From Clostridia bacterium (lineage in GTDB: Bacteria; Bacillota; Clostridia; Oscillospirales; CAG-272), in the NCBI GenBank assembly GCA_017468385.1, contig JAFUIQ010000008.1:1-49619 (forward strand): a DNA stretch of 49,619 bases, read 5' to 3'. Positions 1-8,683 of this stretch are shown piece by piece. Below the pieces are notes generated by a model. That model saw nothing but the letters and a program-made list of their open reading frames with translations. It did not search any database and had not been told where the DNA came from. Numbering within the stretch: the first letter of the stretch is position 1; each line of letters opens with the position of its first letter. The translations under genes and the position numbers were made by a program.

Positions 1-45
1 AAAACTCTCCCCCAAAAAATAAATTCAGTAATCCCTTTTTATAAA

Positions 46-94
46 GTTTTAGTCGAGTTTTTTCAAAAACTCGCGGGGTCTGGGGCAGAGCCCC
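46..94. repeat. Dispersed intergenic hairpin motif upstream of purD
   Basis: An intergenic stretch with two adjacent hairpins: CGAGTTTTT at 54-62 pairs with AAAAACTCG at 65-73, and GGGGC at 82-86 pairs with GCCCC at 90-94. The layout (an AAAGTTTT word, a T-rich/A-rich stem, then a G-rich stem) resembles the blocks around 49.2 and 49.4 kb read on the other strand, so this looks like one copy of a dispersed intergenic repeat. It could also act as a terminator for a gene to the left. No purine-riboswitch-like structure is evident before purD. Confidence 0.45.
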
Positions 95-118
95 GGCGTA
101 TCCCCCACGGAGGCTTAC

Positions 119-1903
119 ATGAAAACTGATATCATCGTAGTTGGCGGCGGCGGCCGCGAACACGCGCTGATCAAAGCGCTGAAGAAAAGTCCCGAAATCG
201 GCGTGATCTACGCCCTGCCGGGCAACGGCGGTATGGCCGCCGACGCGATCTGCGTACCGGAGATCGGTGCGAAGGAGATCGACAAGATCGTGGCTTTTGC
301 CACCTCTCATAACATCGGCTTTGCCGTGGTGGCTCCGGACGATCCGCTGGTGCTGGGATGCGCCGACGCTCTCATCGAGGCGGGCATTCCCACCTTCGGC
401 CCGAAAAAGAACGCCGCCATCATTGAGGGAAGCAAGGTCTTCTCCAAGAATCTGATGAAGAAATACGGCATTCCCACCGCGGCCTACGAAACCTTTGATG
501 ACGCGGAGGCGGCGCTCTCCTATGTGCAGGATTGCGCTATCCCCACCGTAGTCAAGGCGGACGGTTTGGCCTTGGGCAAGGGCGTGATCATCGCCATGAC
601 CCGTGAGGAGGCCATCGACGCCGTTCGCTCCATCATGGAGGACAAGGCCTTCGGCGAGAGCGGCTCCCGCATCGTCATTGAGGAGTTCCTCACCGGTCCT
701 GAGGTGTCCGTCCTCTCCTTCACCGACGGCAAGACCGTGCTCCCCATGATTTCCTCCATGGATCACAAGCGCATCGGCGATCATGACACCGGTCTGAACA
801 CCGGCGGCATGGGTACCGTTGCCCCCAATCCCTACTACACCGACGAGATCGCGGACGTTTGCATGAAGGAAATCTTCCTGCCCACCATCCGCGCCATGGA
901 AGCGGAGGGCCGCCCCTTTGCGGGATGCCTCTATTTTGGCCTGATGCTGACCCCGACGGGCCCGAAAGTGATCGAGTACAACTGCCGTTTCGGCGATCCC
1001 GAGACCCAGGTGGTACTGCCGCTCTTGGATTCCGATCTGTTCACCATCATGAAGGCGTGTGCTGAGGGAAATCTGACGCCGGATTTGGTGAAATGGAAAA
1101 ACGGCCACGCCTGCTGCGTGGTACTGGCGTCAAACGGCTATCCCGTGAAGTATCAGAGCGGATTTGAGATCACCGTACAGGACGGCTTTGCGGCCGAGTT
1201 GTACGTGGCTGGTGCCAAACTGGCGGACGGCAAGCTGCTGACCGCGGGCGGCCGTGTGCTGGGCGTAACGGCGGTGGCCGACACGTTGGAGAACGCTATC
1301 GCACAGGCGTACAAGAATGCCGATCTCGTTTCCTTTGAGGGCGCGTACCGCCGCAGTGATATCGGTCAGCGCGCTCTGGCAGCCGGTCAGCCTACTATGG
1401 ATGACATTATTTCTCTGTTGAAAGAAAACAAAGAACTGCCCTTGGATTGGCTGGGAGACGCTTTATTTGATCTTATATATGCAGGTGCTACATATATAAA
1501 CCAGCATAAAGACAATGTGAAAATACCAATTTGCTTTGATGAAACAATCGGCGAAGAAGATATAGTTAATATTGATTGGACTGCCGAAGAATTTCGGCTT
1601 GCGGCCAGTGCTGTTGTTGCGTTCAATTATCTGCTTCCACAAATGGAACGGTTGCACATTAACGAACAAATTACGGGCAAATATATCGACGAAGACAAAA
1701 AGAAATTGATTGATTTCTTGAAAAATGAGCGAGAATCGCTATCCGAGGCCGAATTTCTAAATAAATACAAAGGAATAACTCTACAAAAAATGTGTGGAAA
1801 AGAGATTTTCGCACAGAAAGATGAAATAGACACAGAAAAAGAACATTACATCATTGTGTCAAAGGATCCTGAAACTGGTTCGTTCAGATTCAAATTCAAC
1901 TAA
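119..1903 (+). CDS. purD: Phosphoribosylamine-glycine ligase (GARS) with a long AT-rich C-terminal extension
   Basis: PurD joins glycine to phosphoribosylamine with ATP in de novo purine synthesis. The start has GGAGG at 109-113. Residues 1 to about 422 match a whole GARS protein: the N-terminal GGGGREHAL loop, the ATP-grasp core with VVKADGLALGKGV, the metal-binding region with EYNCRFGDPETQ, and the usual C-terminal end near SDIGQRAL. GARS normally stops near 420-430 residues, but this frame runs to 594. The extra part from Met427 (position 1397) is encoded by clearly AT-rich DNA and is acidic and Lys-rich, unlike PurD. purL follows after 19 nt, so the two are probably one operon. The enzyme call is firm; whether the extension is a functional domain or an accidental fusion is unknown. 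Confidence 0.95.
   Translation: MKTDIIVVGGGGREHALIKALKKSPEIGVIYALPGNGGMAADAICVPEIGAKEIDKIVAFATSHNIGFAVVAPDDPLVLGCADALIEAGIPTFGPKKNAAIIEGSKVFSKNLMKKYGIPTAAYETFDDAEAALSYVQDCAIPTVVKADGLALGKGVIIAMTREEAIDAVRSIMEDKAFGESGSRIVIEEFLTGPEVSVLSFTDGKTVLPMISSMDHKRIGDHDTGLNTGGMGTVAPNPYYTDEIADVCMKEIFLPTIRAMEAEGRPFAGCLYFGLMLTPTGPKVIEYNCRFGDPETQVVLPLLDSDLFTIMKACAEGNLTPDLVKWKNGHACCVVLASNGYPVKYQSGFEITVQDGFAAELYVAGAKLADGKLLTAGGRVLGVTAVADTLENAIAQAYKNADLVSFEGAYRRSDIGQRALAAGQPTMDDIISLLKENKELPLDWLGDALFDLIYAGATYINQHKDNVKIPICFDETIGEEDIVNIDWTAEEFRLAASAVVAFNYLLPQMERLHINEQITGKYIDEDKKKLIDFLKNERESLSEAEFLNKYKGITLQKMCGKEIFAQKDEIDTEKEHYIIVSKDPETGSFRFKFN
1397..1903 (+). other. AT-rich insert encoding the PurD C-terminal extension
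   Basis: Base composition changes abruptly from GC-rich purD to AT-rich DNA near 1395 and returns to GC-rich just inside purL, near 1950. The insert is in frame with purD and has its own in-frame ATG at 1397, which could have been the start of a formerly separate protein of about 168 residues (MDDIISLLKENK at its start). I do not recognise the domain. Its size, acidity and isolation recall small orphan or immunity-type proteins, but no motif proves that. A simple reading is that a foreign gene landed on the purD stop codon and became fused. Confidence 0.6.
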
Positions 1904-1922
1904 TGCTTTAAGGAGTTTAAGC

Positions 1923-4900
1923 GTGGTATACAGAATATTTGTTGAAAAAAAGAAAGAGCTGGCCGGCGAGGCTCGCTCCCTTCTTTCCGATATCCGCACC
2001 CTTTTGTCCATTTCTTCCGTGACGGATGTCCGTGTCCTCAACCGCTACGACGTGGAGGGCATTTCCCCGGAGCTGTTTGAAAACTGCAAGAACACCATCT
2101 TTGCCGAGCCCCAGCTGGACATCGTGACCGATTCCCTGCAGGCCGGCGAGGACGACACCGTGTTCGCTGTGGAATATCTGCCCGGTCAGTTCAATCAGCG
2201 GGCCGACTCCGCTGCCCAGTGCGTACAGCTTCTCTCCCAGGGCGAGCGTCCTTTGGTGGAGACCGCAAAAGTATATGTACTTTCCGGCAAGGTGAGCGCG
2301 GACGAGCTCGCCGCCATCAAGAAATACGTCATCAACCCCGTGGAGGCAAGAGAGGCATCTCTCGCTGAAAAGGAAACTTTGGCCGCGGAATATCCCGTAC
2401 CGGCAGACGTGGCTGTGCTCACGGGCTTTTGTGAATTGGACGAAGGTGGCCTTGCCGATTTTGTGAAGACATACGGTCTGGCCATGGACCAGGCGGACGC
2501 CGCTTTCTGCCAGGCATATTTCCGGAGCGAGAAGCGCGATCCCACCATCACGGAGATCCGCATGATCGACACCTACTGGAGCGATCACTGCCGTCACACC
2601 ACGTTCCTCACTACCATCGACTCCGTTTCCTTTGCGGATGAGATCACGCAAAAGGCGTGGGAGCGGTACATGGGCGAGCGTGAGCGTCTGGGCCGGTGCA
2701 AAAAGCCCATCAACTTCATGGACATCGCCACCATCGGTGCCAAATCTCTGAAGGCGCAGGGCCTGCTCACCAAGCTGGACGAGAGCGAGGAGATCAACGC
2801 CTGCACCGTGAAGATGAAGGTCAATCATAACGGGAATGAGGAAGACTGGCTGCTCCTCTTCAAGAACGAGACCCACAACCATCCCACCGAAATCGAGCCT
2901 TTCGGCGGCGCGGCCACCTGCATCGGCGGTGCGATCCGCGATCCTCTGTCCGGCCGTTCCTATGTATATGCCGCTATGCGTGTGACCGGCGCGGCCGATC
3001 CCACACGCCCCGTATCCGAGACCATGCCCGGAAAACTGCCCCAGCGCAAGATCGTGACCACGGCGGCGGCGGGCTATTCCTCCTACGGTAATCAGATCGG
3101 CCTGGCTACCGGTATGGTAGACGAGATCTATCACCCCGGCTATGCGGCCAAGCGCATGGAGATCGGTGCCGTGATCGCCGCCGCTCCGGCGGAAAATGTG
3201 CGCCGCGAAGTGCCCGCGCCGGGAGATGTGGTCATCCTGCTGGGCGGTCGTACCGGCCGTGACGGATGCGGCGGTGCTACCGGCTCCTCCAAATCCCACA
3301 CCACCGAATCTTTGACCTCCTGCGGTGCAGAGGTCCAGAAGGGCAACGCCCCCGAGGAGAGAAAACTCCAGCGTCTGTTCCGCAATCCCGAGGCATCCCG
3401 TCTGATCAAGCGATGCAACGACTTCGGCGCCGGCGGTGTATCCGTGGCCATCGGTGAGTTGGCCGACGGCTTGCGCATCGATCTGGACCGGGTTCCCAAG
3501 AAGTACGAGGGCCTGGACGGAACGGAGTTGGCCATCAGCGAATCCCAGGAGAGAATGGCTGTGGTGGTTGAGCCCGGCGATGTGGCCCGCTTCTGCGAGA
3601 TCGCGGCCGGCGAGAATCTGGAGGCTACCGTGGTAGCCAACGTCACCGACGACGCCCGTCTGAGAATGCTGTGGCGCGGCAAGGTGATCGTGGATATCTC
3701 CCGTGAATTCCTGAACTCCAACGGTGCGGAGAAGCACATCACCGTAGCCGCTCCCGCTGCCGCTGAGGCAAAAATGGCTACTCCCGCCTCCTTCACGGAA
3801 GGATACAAGGCGTTGGCGGCCGATCTGAACGTGTGCTCCAAGCGGGGTCTGTCCGAGACCTTCGACTCCACCATCGGTGCGGGTACGGTGCTTATGCCCT
3901 TCGGCGGCAAGCATCAGCGCACGCCCATTCAGGCTATGGTCCACAAGATCTCCTGCGAGACCGGCGACACCGACACCGTTTCCTACATGGCATGGGGATA
4001 CAACCCCGATGTGGCCAGCATGAGCCCCTACCGCGGCGCCTATCTGGCGGTGGTAGAGTCCATCTCCAAGCTGATTGCCACCGGCGCATCCTTTGAGGAT
4101 GTATATCTGACCTTCCAGGAATATTTCGAAAAACCCGGCAAGGATCCCGCACGCTGGGGCAAGCCGCTCGCCGCTCTGCTTGGATCGCTGGACGCACAGC
4201 TGGATCTGGGCGTGGCTTCCATCGGCGGTAAGGACTCCATGAGCGGATCCTTTGAGGATCTGGATGTTCCTCCCACTCTCGTTTCCTTCGCGGTCACCAC
4301 CGGTAAGCTGGGCGAGATCGTGACCAACGATTTCAAGGCAGCCGGTCATCGCGTGGCTCTGTTTGCCCCCGCCTATACGGAGGCCGGCATCCCCGACGCG
4401 GATTCTCTGAAGGCTCTGTACGCAAAGATCACCGCCCTGATGCGGGAAGGAAAGATCCTCTCCGCTTATACCCCCGGTTACGCCGGCATTGCCGAGGCCG
4501 TTCTGAAGATGGCCATGGGCAACGGTCTGGGCTTTGAATTTAACGCATCCGTATCTCTGGAGAAGATCTTCTCCTACGCATACGGCGCATTCGTATGCGA
4601 GCTGGCGGATGGCTGCACCGAGGGCGAGATTTTGGGCGTAACGGCTCCCCACGGCAATTTCGTGTTGGGTGGCGAAAAGATCAGCGGATGCGAATTGTCC
4701 TCTCTGTACGAGGGCAAGCTGGAGAAGGTATACTCCTGCAATATCGCCCAGGCGGGCAAGGCGGTGGACATCCCGCTGTATAAGGGTGAAAAGCGTGCGG
4801 CACCGGCGGTGAAGATCGCCCGTCCCCGCGTGCTGATCCCCGTGTTCCCCGGCACCAACTGCGAGTACGATTCCGCCAAGGCAGTAGAGGCCGCGGGTGC

Positions 4901-5618
4901 GGAGGCAAAATTGTTCATCGTTCGCAATCTGACATCCGAGGACGTAGCCCGCTCGGCGGAGGCTTTTGCCCGGGAGATCGCCGATTCCCAGATCATCTTC
5001 GTTCCCGGCGGATTCTCCGGCGGTGACGAGCCCGACGGATCCGGCAAGTTCATCACCTCCTTCTTCCGCGGTGCGGCTGTAAAGGAGCAGGTAACCAATC
5101 TGCTGGAGCGGCGCGACGGTCTGATGTGCGGTATCTGCAACGGCTTCCAGGCGCTGATCAAGTTGGGTCTGGTGCCCTACGGCAAGATCACCGACGGCGA
5201 CGCAAATGCGCCCACGCTGACCTTCAACACCATCGGCCGTCATCAGTCCAAGCTGGTGCGCACCCGTATCACATCCAACAAGTCTCCCTGGCTGGCACTG
5301 ACCGAGCCCGGCGAGATCTACACGGTGCCGATCTCCCACGGTGAGGGCCGCTTCCTCTCGGACGAGGCCACCATCCGTGCGCTGGCCGAGAACGGTCAGA
5401 TCGCCACCCAGTACGTGGATCTGGCAGGCAACGTGACCGACGACATCCAGTACAATCCCAACAATTCCGCCGCCGCTATCGAGGGCATCACCTCCCCCGA
5501 CGGACGCGTATTCGGTAAGATGGGCCACTCCGAGCGAATCGGTGCCGGTCTGTACCAGAACGTGCCCGGCAACTTCGACATCCGTATGTTCGAAGCCGCG
5601 GTGAAGTATTTCAAGTAA
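1923..5618 (+). CDS. purL: Phosphoribosylformylglycinamidine synthase, single-chain
   Basis: PurL converts FGAR to FGAM with ATP and glutamine, the fourth step of purine synthesis. I place the start at GTG 1923 because AAGGAG lies at 1910-1915, 7 nt upstream, and translation then gives the family-typical VYRIFVEKK; an ATG at 1854 in the same frame lies inside purD and has no ribosome site. The 1231-residue protein carries the synthase halves and a C-terminal class I glutaminase: GTNCEYDSA, the nucleophile Cys1072 in CGICNGFQ, and His1139/Glu1141 in SHGEGRF. The length fits the large, fused PurL type, so no separate purQ or purS is needed. A terminator follows directly. Confidence 0.97.
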   Translation: MVYRIFVEKKKELAGEARSLLSDIRTLLSISSVTDVRVLNRYDVEGISPELFENCKNTIFAEPQLDIVTDSLQAGEDDTVFAVEYLPGQFNQRADSAAQCVQLLSQGERPLVETAKVYVLSGKVSADELAAIKKYVINPVEAREASLAEKETLAAEYPVPADVAVLTGFCELDEGGLADFVKTYGLAMDQADAAFCQAYFRSEKRDPTITEIRMIDTYWSDHCRHTTFLTTIDSVSFADEITQKAWERYMGERERLGRCKKPINFMDIATIGAKSLKAQGLLTKLDESEEINACTVKMKVNHNGNEEDWLLLFKNETHNHPTEIEPFGGAATCIGGAIRDPLSGRSYVYAAMRVTGAADPTRPVSETMPGKLPQRKIVTTAAAGYSSYGNQIGLATGMVDEIYHPGYAAKRMEIGAVIAAAPAENVRREVPAPGDVVILLGGRTGRDGCGGATGSSKSHTTESLTSCGAEVQKGNAPEERKLQRLFRNPEASRLIKRCNDFGAGGVSVAIGELADGLRIDLDRVPKKYEGLDGTELAISESQERMAVVVEPGDVARFCEIAAGENLEATVVANVTDDARLRMLWRGKVIVDISREFLNSNGAEKHITVAAPAAAEAKMATPASFTEGYKALAADLNVCSKRGLSETFDSTIGAGTVLMPFGGKHQRTPIQAMVHKISCETGDTDTVSYMAWGYNPDVASMSPYRGAYLAVVESISKLIATGASFEDVYLTFQEYFEKPGKDPARWGKPLAALLGSLDAQLDLGVASIGGKDSMSGSFEDLDVPPTLVSFAVTTGKLGEIVTNDFKAAGHRVALFAPAYTEAGIPDADSLKALYAKITALMREGKILSAYTPGYAGIAEAVLKMAMGNGLGFEFNASVSLEKIFSYAYGAFVCELADGCTEGEILGVTAPHGNFVLGGEKISGCELSSLYEGKLEKVYSCNIAQAGKAVDIPLYKGEKRAAPAVKIARPRVLIPVFPGTNCEYDSAKAVEAAGAEAKLFIVRNLTSEDVARSAEAFAREIADSQIIFVPGGFSGGDEPDGSGKFITSFFRGAAVKEQVTNLLERRDGLMCGICNGFQALIKLGLVPYGKITDGDANAPTLTFNTIGRHQSKLVRTRITSNKSPWLALTEPGEIYTVPISHGEGRFLSDEATIRALAENGQIATQYVDLAGNVTDDIQYNPNNSAAAIEGITSPDGRVFGKMGHSERIGAGLYQNVPGNFDIRMFEAAVKYFK

Positions 5619-5634
5619 GAATCCATAAAAGAAA

Positions 5635-5662
5635 GGCATCGGTCTTAGCCGATGCCTTTTTT
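5635..5662 (+). terminator. Intrinsic terminator after purL, probably bidirectional
   Basis: GGCATCGG at 5635-5642 pairs with CCGATGCC at 5649-5656, followed by six T. On the - strand the same stem is followed by CTTTCTTTT, so it can also end transcription of the convergent membrane-protein gene. Confidence 0.9.
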
Positions 5663-5758
5663 GTTTCTCAATACCGGATGTCGTCAAACGAGTTATCCCA
5701 CGGGAGGAGAATATCATTTCCATGCTCATATTATTCGTCCTCTCTTACCGGATGCCGT

Positions 5759-6811
5759 TTATTTCTTCTCCGTCAATTCGCACGCGCGGGCAAGAATTCC
5801 GGCGATCTTCTCCGGTATATTCTCCTCGGCGCGGGGGATGCCGCAAGTCTGATTCATGGTCTGCAGTACCGTCTGCAATTCCCCGGCGGTGTAGCAGGCA
5901 CGGCCGGAGAAATAATCCGCTTTAGCCGCATTCTTCAGGTATTCCTGGTATTTCTTTTCCTCGTTCCAGAAATGGACGGTGGGGAGATTGGAAAAGCTTG
6001 CCAGATCCCACGCCACGTTGCGTCGCTCAAAATTGGGCATGAACAGCATGTAATTGTAAGTCAATTCCGGCACGGGCACGCCCTGCTTCTTGCAGTCCTC
6101 CTCGATGAGGCGGATCACACGGCGGATACCGTCCTCGGCCTGGGCGATCACGGTGCTTACGTCCAGTTTGTTTTCCTTCTCCTGGTTGCCAAGGAAGGAT
6201 TTTTTCTTCAAAAGCATGGTGCCGTTGGGCTGTACCTCCACATAGCCGCCGTTCATCTCCGGCAGCACGAACAGCACGGCGTTTTCCGACAGCAGCACTT
6301 TTCCGAAGGGAGAGGTGAGGGCATCGGCGGTATGTACATCGTGGAGAACCACGGCGCCCGGATAGGTGAGATCACGGCCTTTTGCATCCGTGTTGTCCAG
6401 CATCTTCCAGATATTTTTCAGCATTTCCCACAACCGCAAACAAAGCATGGCCACCAAAACGATGTCCGCGATGAACGCAAATCCGGACAGCCACATGGGG
6501 AATCCGAGGATGGCCAGAAGCACCCACGCGCCCGCGGCGATCACGCCGGATTTGATCAAAAATTTCTTTTTCGCTTCTTTTTTGTTGATGGCGCCGTCCA
6601 GCTTACCGCCGAAGAACGTCAGCGCGACCACGCAGTACAGCGCAACGCCCACCAACATCAGATACACAAAGGGATACGCCGCTTCCGGCCACCGTTTCAG
6701 CCCCAGAAAAGCGGTGAAGATCACGATCACCGCGCAGATTGCCAGCAGTTTGATCAGATGCATCGCATGCTTTTTGCCGGCCGCATTGCTTAATTCATAT
6801 TCGCGCACCAT
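5759..6811 (-). CDS. Four-helix membrane protein with cytoplasmic C-terminal domain, unknown function
   Basis: A 350-residue protein I do not recognise. Four hydrophobic segments lie near residues 20-38, 46-67, 86-104 and 107-126. A soluble region of about 210 residues follows, rich in charged residues and containing a beta-rich stretch around VEVQPNGTMLLKKK. A Lys-rich loop lies between helices 2 and 3, which suggests that this loop is cytoplasmic. AGGAGG at 6821-6826 (- strand) fixes the start. It is the last gene of a - strand cluster, 40 nt after the P-loop kinase-like gene, and ends at the terminator shared with purL. A nuclease-related or ligand-binding C-terminal domain is conceivable but I see no diagnostic residues. 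Confidence 0.75.
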   Translation of the reverse strand: MVREYELSNAAGKKHAMHLIKLLAICAVIVIFTAFLGLKRWPEAAYPFVYLMLVGVALYCVVALTFFGGKLDGAINKKEAKKKFLIKSGVIAAGAWVLLAILGFPMWLSGFAFIADIVLVAMLCLRLWEMLKNIWKMLDNTDAKGRDLTYPGAVVLHDVHTADALTSPFGKVLLSENAVLFVLPEMNGGYVEVQPNGTMLLKKKSFLGNQEKENKLDVSTVIAQAEDGIRRVIRLIEEDCKKQGVPVPELTYNYMLFMPNFERRNVAWDLASFSNLPTVHFWNEEKKYQEYLKNAAKADYFSGRACYTAGELQTVLQTMNQTCGIPRAEENIPEKIAGILARACELTEKK

Positions 6812-6851
6812 AGAAAATTGCCTCCTGAAATGTATATAAATTTTATTGGAA

Positions 6852-7409
6852 TCAGGGGTGGGGTTGTCTTCGCATAAGAATCTGTTTTACTTTGAGAAAA
6901 TTCTCCTCCACGGAGTCAGCGCCGTCTAAATGAAGTATTTCGCAGGGCAGCAGTTTTTGCCAAACATCGTGTTTGGCCTTACTTCTTACATCGACTCCGC
7001 CGGTGTCGTAAGTCTTTGCCCATTCCACAAACGCAAGGTGGTGCTCGTACATATCTCCGCCCGGCTCAATCCGGGATCCAAAACGCTGTTTCTCCCGATT
7101 CAGTAACCGCTCCATGCGCAGATTGTGGTCCATCTCAATCCTTACCGCTAAGGTGAAATACGGAATCAAAGCATCCCCCCAACCGGCAATCGATCCGGAT
7201 AAGACAGCGTTTTCCGCTTCGTTTATGTCTTTTTTTATAAGTTCGATCCGCTCCTCACGGGGGCGTTTTTGTGTAAAGGGCGGCGTTGTGGGCATCCAGA
7301 AATAATCGTCTGTATCCATCCGTGTATAGCCCAATTCCCCACAGATCTTCTGCCCCAATGTAGTTGTGCCGGAACCGGAAGCACCGAAAATAAGGATTAC
7401 GTTTTTCAC
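6852..7409 (-). CDS. P-loop NTPase, small nucleoside/shikimate-kinase-like fold
   Basis: A 185-residue protein with an N-terminal Walker A loop GASGSGTTT (residues 9-17), an acidic DTDDYFW segment in the position where small-molecule kinases bind substrate, and a late Arg-rich lid region (RMERLLNREKQRFGSR). This layout is that of cytoplasmic kinases of the adenylate/shikimate kinase type; the substrate cannot be inferred. The start codon is GTG, supported by GAGGTG a few bases upstream. It lies downstream of the histidine phosphatase gene and the RAYT remnant on the same strand, and may have arrived with them. Confidence 0.8.
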   Translation of the reverse strand: MKNVILIFGASGSGTTTLGQKICGELGYTRMDTDDYFWMPTTPPFTQKRPREERIELIKKDINEAENAVLSGSIAGWGDALIPYFTLAVRIEMDHNLRMERLLNREKQRFGSRIEPGGDMYEHHLAFVEWAKTYDTGGVDVRSKAKHDVWQKLLPCEILHLDGADSVEENFLKVKQILMRRQPHP

Positions 7410-7448
7410 ATCATCACCTCGATTCGATGGAGCGGGGGTCTGTTTGTT

Positions 7449-7666
7449 TTATTCTTCCGTATACAACTCATCGTAATACCACCGCGCAGGATTTTCGGCG
7501 ATGTATCTTGCGTGCTCCTCGTAGTCCTCACGATCGCGGATGATATGGTCGTAAAATAATTTCGTCTGCCCTCGGTACATATCGTGATAAAATACGCACC
7601 GCTGCTTGAGTAATCATACTTTTCCAAACGGTTTCTTTTCCGTTTCACCCACTCGTTTTCCATCAT
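7449..7666 (-). pseudogene. REP-associated tyrosine transposase (RAYT), internally deleted remnant
   Basis: The first about 35 codons read as the N-terminus of a RAYT/Y1 transposase (KRNRLEKYDYSSSGAYFITI). The frame then continues into nonsense, but the adjacent frame from about 7560 down to the TAA at 7449 reads as the RAYT C-terminus (DHIIRDREDYEEHARYIAEN, then PARWYYDELYTEE). The middle of the gene, including the HUH and catalytic Tyr region, is missing and the two ends are joined out of frame. Intact members are about 170-200 residues. The ATG overlaps the stop of the histidine phosphatase gene. A second, independently deleted copy lies at 15399-15764. Confidence 0.85.
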
Positions 7667-8223
7667 GTAAAGCTGTATTCACAATCCGGCTGGCCAATTT
7701 CGTAGGGACATTCGATGATTTCCGCCGTGTCCATTTTTTCGATATAGGTAAGCGCACGGAAAGCCATGCCGTGCCCGACAAATATGACTTTTTCCCGCTC
7801 TGCATATTTATCGGCGACGCGCCGCATTCTCTCTCGCATATGCGCAAGCGTTTCCCAGCGCCGGGTTTCCCCAGCCGGATACACGCCGCGGCATTCTGCG
7901 AAGTCCCGCGACAAAGCAAAACTTTCCTCCGATGTGGCATATGTATTGGTAAAATCCGGCTCCCATTCGTGTAAATCCAATTCCACGGTCACATCAAGGC
8001 CTGTGTGTTTAGATATAATCTGCGCCGTTTGTAATGCTCTTGTATACGGCGATGATACGATGATGCCGGCGGATTTCAGCCGCTCGTCTTTCGCTGTTGC
8101 TTCGGCCTGTTCGATACCCTTACCAGATAACGGCGCGAACGCCCGGCCAAAACCGAAAAAGCCGTGCTCCGCCAAATGGGAATAATCCGGCTGCCCGTGT
8201 CGAATCAAATAAAACAGTGCCAT
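7663..8223 (-). CDS. Histidine phosphatase family protein (phosphoglycerate mutase-like)
   Basis: A 186-residue member of the histidine phosphatase superfamily. The catalytic LIRHGQPD motif is at residues 6-13 (His9 is the expected phospho-acceptor), SSPYTRALQTAQ supplies the second Arg, and FVGHGMAFRAL near the C-terminus the second His. Such proteins hydrolyse phospho-sugars, nucleotides or peptides; the substrate is not evident. GAGGAG lies 6 nt before the ATG. Its stop overlaps the start of the RAYT remnant. Upstream lies the 217-bp tandem repeat, so its mRNA leader may contain those hairpins. Confidence 0.9.
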   Translation of the reverse strand: MALFYLIRHGQPDYSHLAEHGFFGFGRAFAPLSGKGIEQAEATAKDERLKSAGIIVSSPYTRALQTAQIISKHTGLDVTVELDLHEWEPDFTNTYATSEESFALSRDFAECRGVYPAGETRRWETLAHMRERMRRVADKYAEREKVIFVGHGMAFRALTYIEKMDTAEIIECPYEIGQPDCEYSFT

Positions 8224-8249
8224 CGTTGCTCCTCACTTGCTTGGATCCA

Positions 8250-8683
8250 CCTTGGAGAAAGTCGGTCGGCGGGCCGATTCAAAATGGCTCACCCATTTTG
8301 AAAGACTTTCTCGCTGAGTGAGGTGGCTGTCGTGCGATTACGGCTGAGGTTTATCCGCTCTCAAGTTAAGCTGCACTTCGGAGAATTTCCAGTCATGGAA
8401 ATTCTCGCTGAGTGAGGTGGCTGACGTGCGATTTCGACGGTTTGTTATCCTCACTCTTACGCCACACCTTGGAGAAAGTCGGTCGGCGGGCCGATTCAAA
8501 ATGGCTCATCCATTTTGAAAGACTTTCTCGCTGAGTGAGGCGGCTGACGTACGATTACGGCTGAGGTTTATCCTCACTCAAGTTAAGCTGCACTTCGGAG
8601 AATTTCCAGTCATGGAAATTCTCGCTGAGTGAGGTGGCTGTCGTGCAATTACGGCTGAGGTTTATCCTCACTCACGTGGATTT
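8250..8683. repeat. Two tandem 217-bp units, each with two structured modules
   Basis: The intergenic space between the histidine phosphatase and DUF6062 genes is a direct repeat of exactly 217 bp (8250-8466 and 8467-8683). Each unit has module A and module B. Module A has an outer stem GAGAAAGTC/GACTTTCTC enclosing two inner hairpins, TCGGC/GCCGA and AAAATGG/CCATTTT, like a cloverleaf. Module B has a different stem, GAGAATTTCC/GGAAATTCTC. Both modules are followed by GCT and a second hairpin GAGTGAGG/CCTCACTC. The second unit reaches into the last codons of the DUF6062 gene. No protein is encoded here. Confidence 0.9.

Noticed and set aside
1-118. Purine riboswitch upstream of purD
   Set aside because: The leader is short and forms only simple hairpins; no aptamer-like core is seen.
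1854-1922. Upstream ATG for purL inside purD
   Set aside because: No ribosome site; GTG 1923 has AAGGAG at 7 nt and restores the normal PurL N-terminus.
1917-5729. 1270-residue open frame antisense to purL, and similar long frames antisense to uvrA, the GyrB-like gene and infB
   Set aside because: They mirror the sense genes, lack ribosome sites and recognisable domains, and come from codon bias (few TTA, CTA and TCA codons in the sense frame).
8250-8683. CRISPR array
   Set aside because: Only two 217-bp units with internal hairpins, no short repeat with unique spacers, no cas genes.
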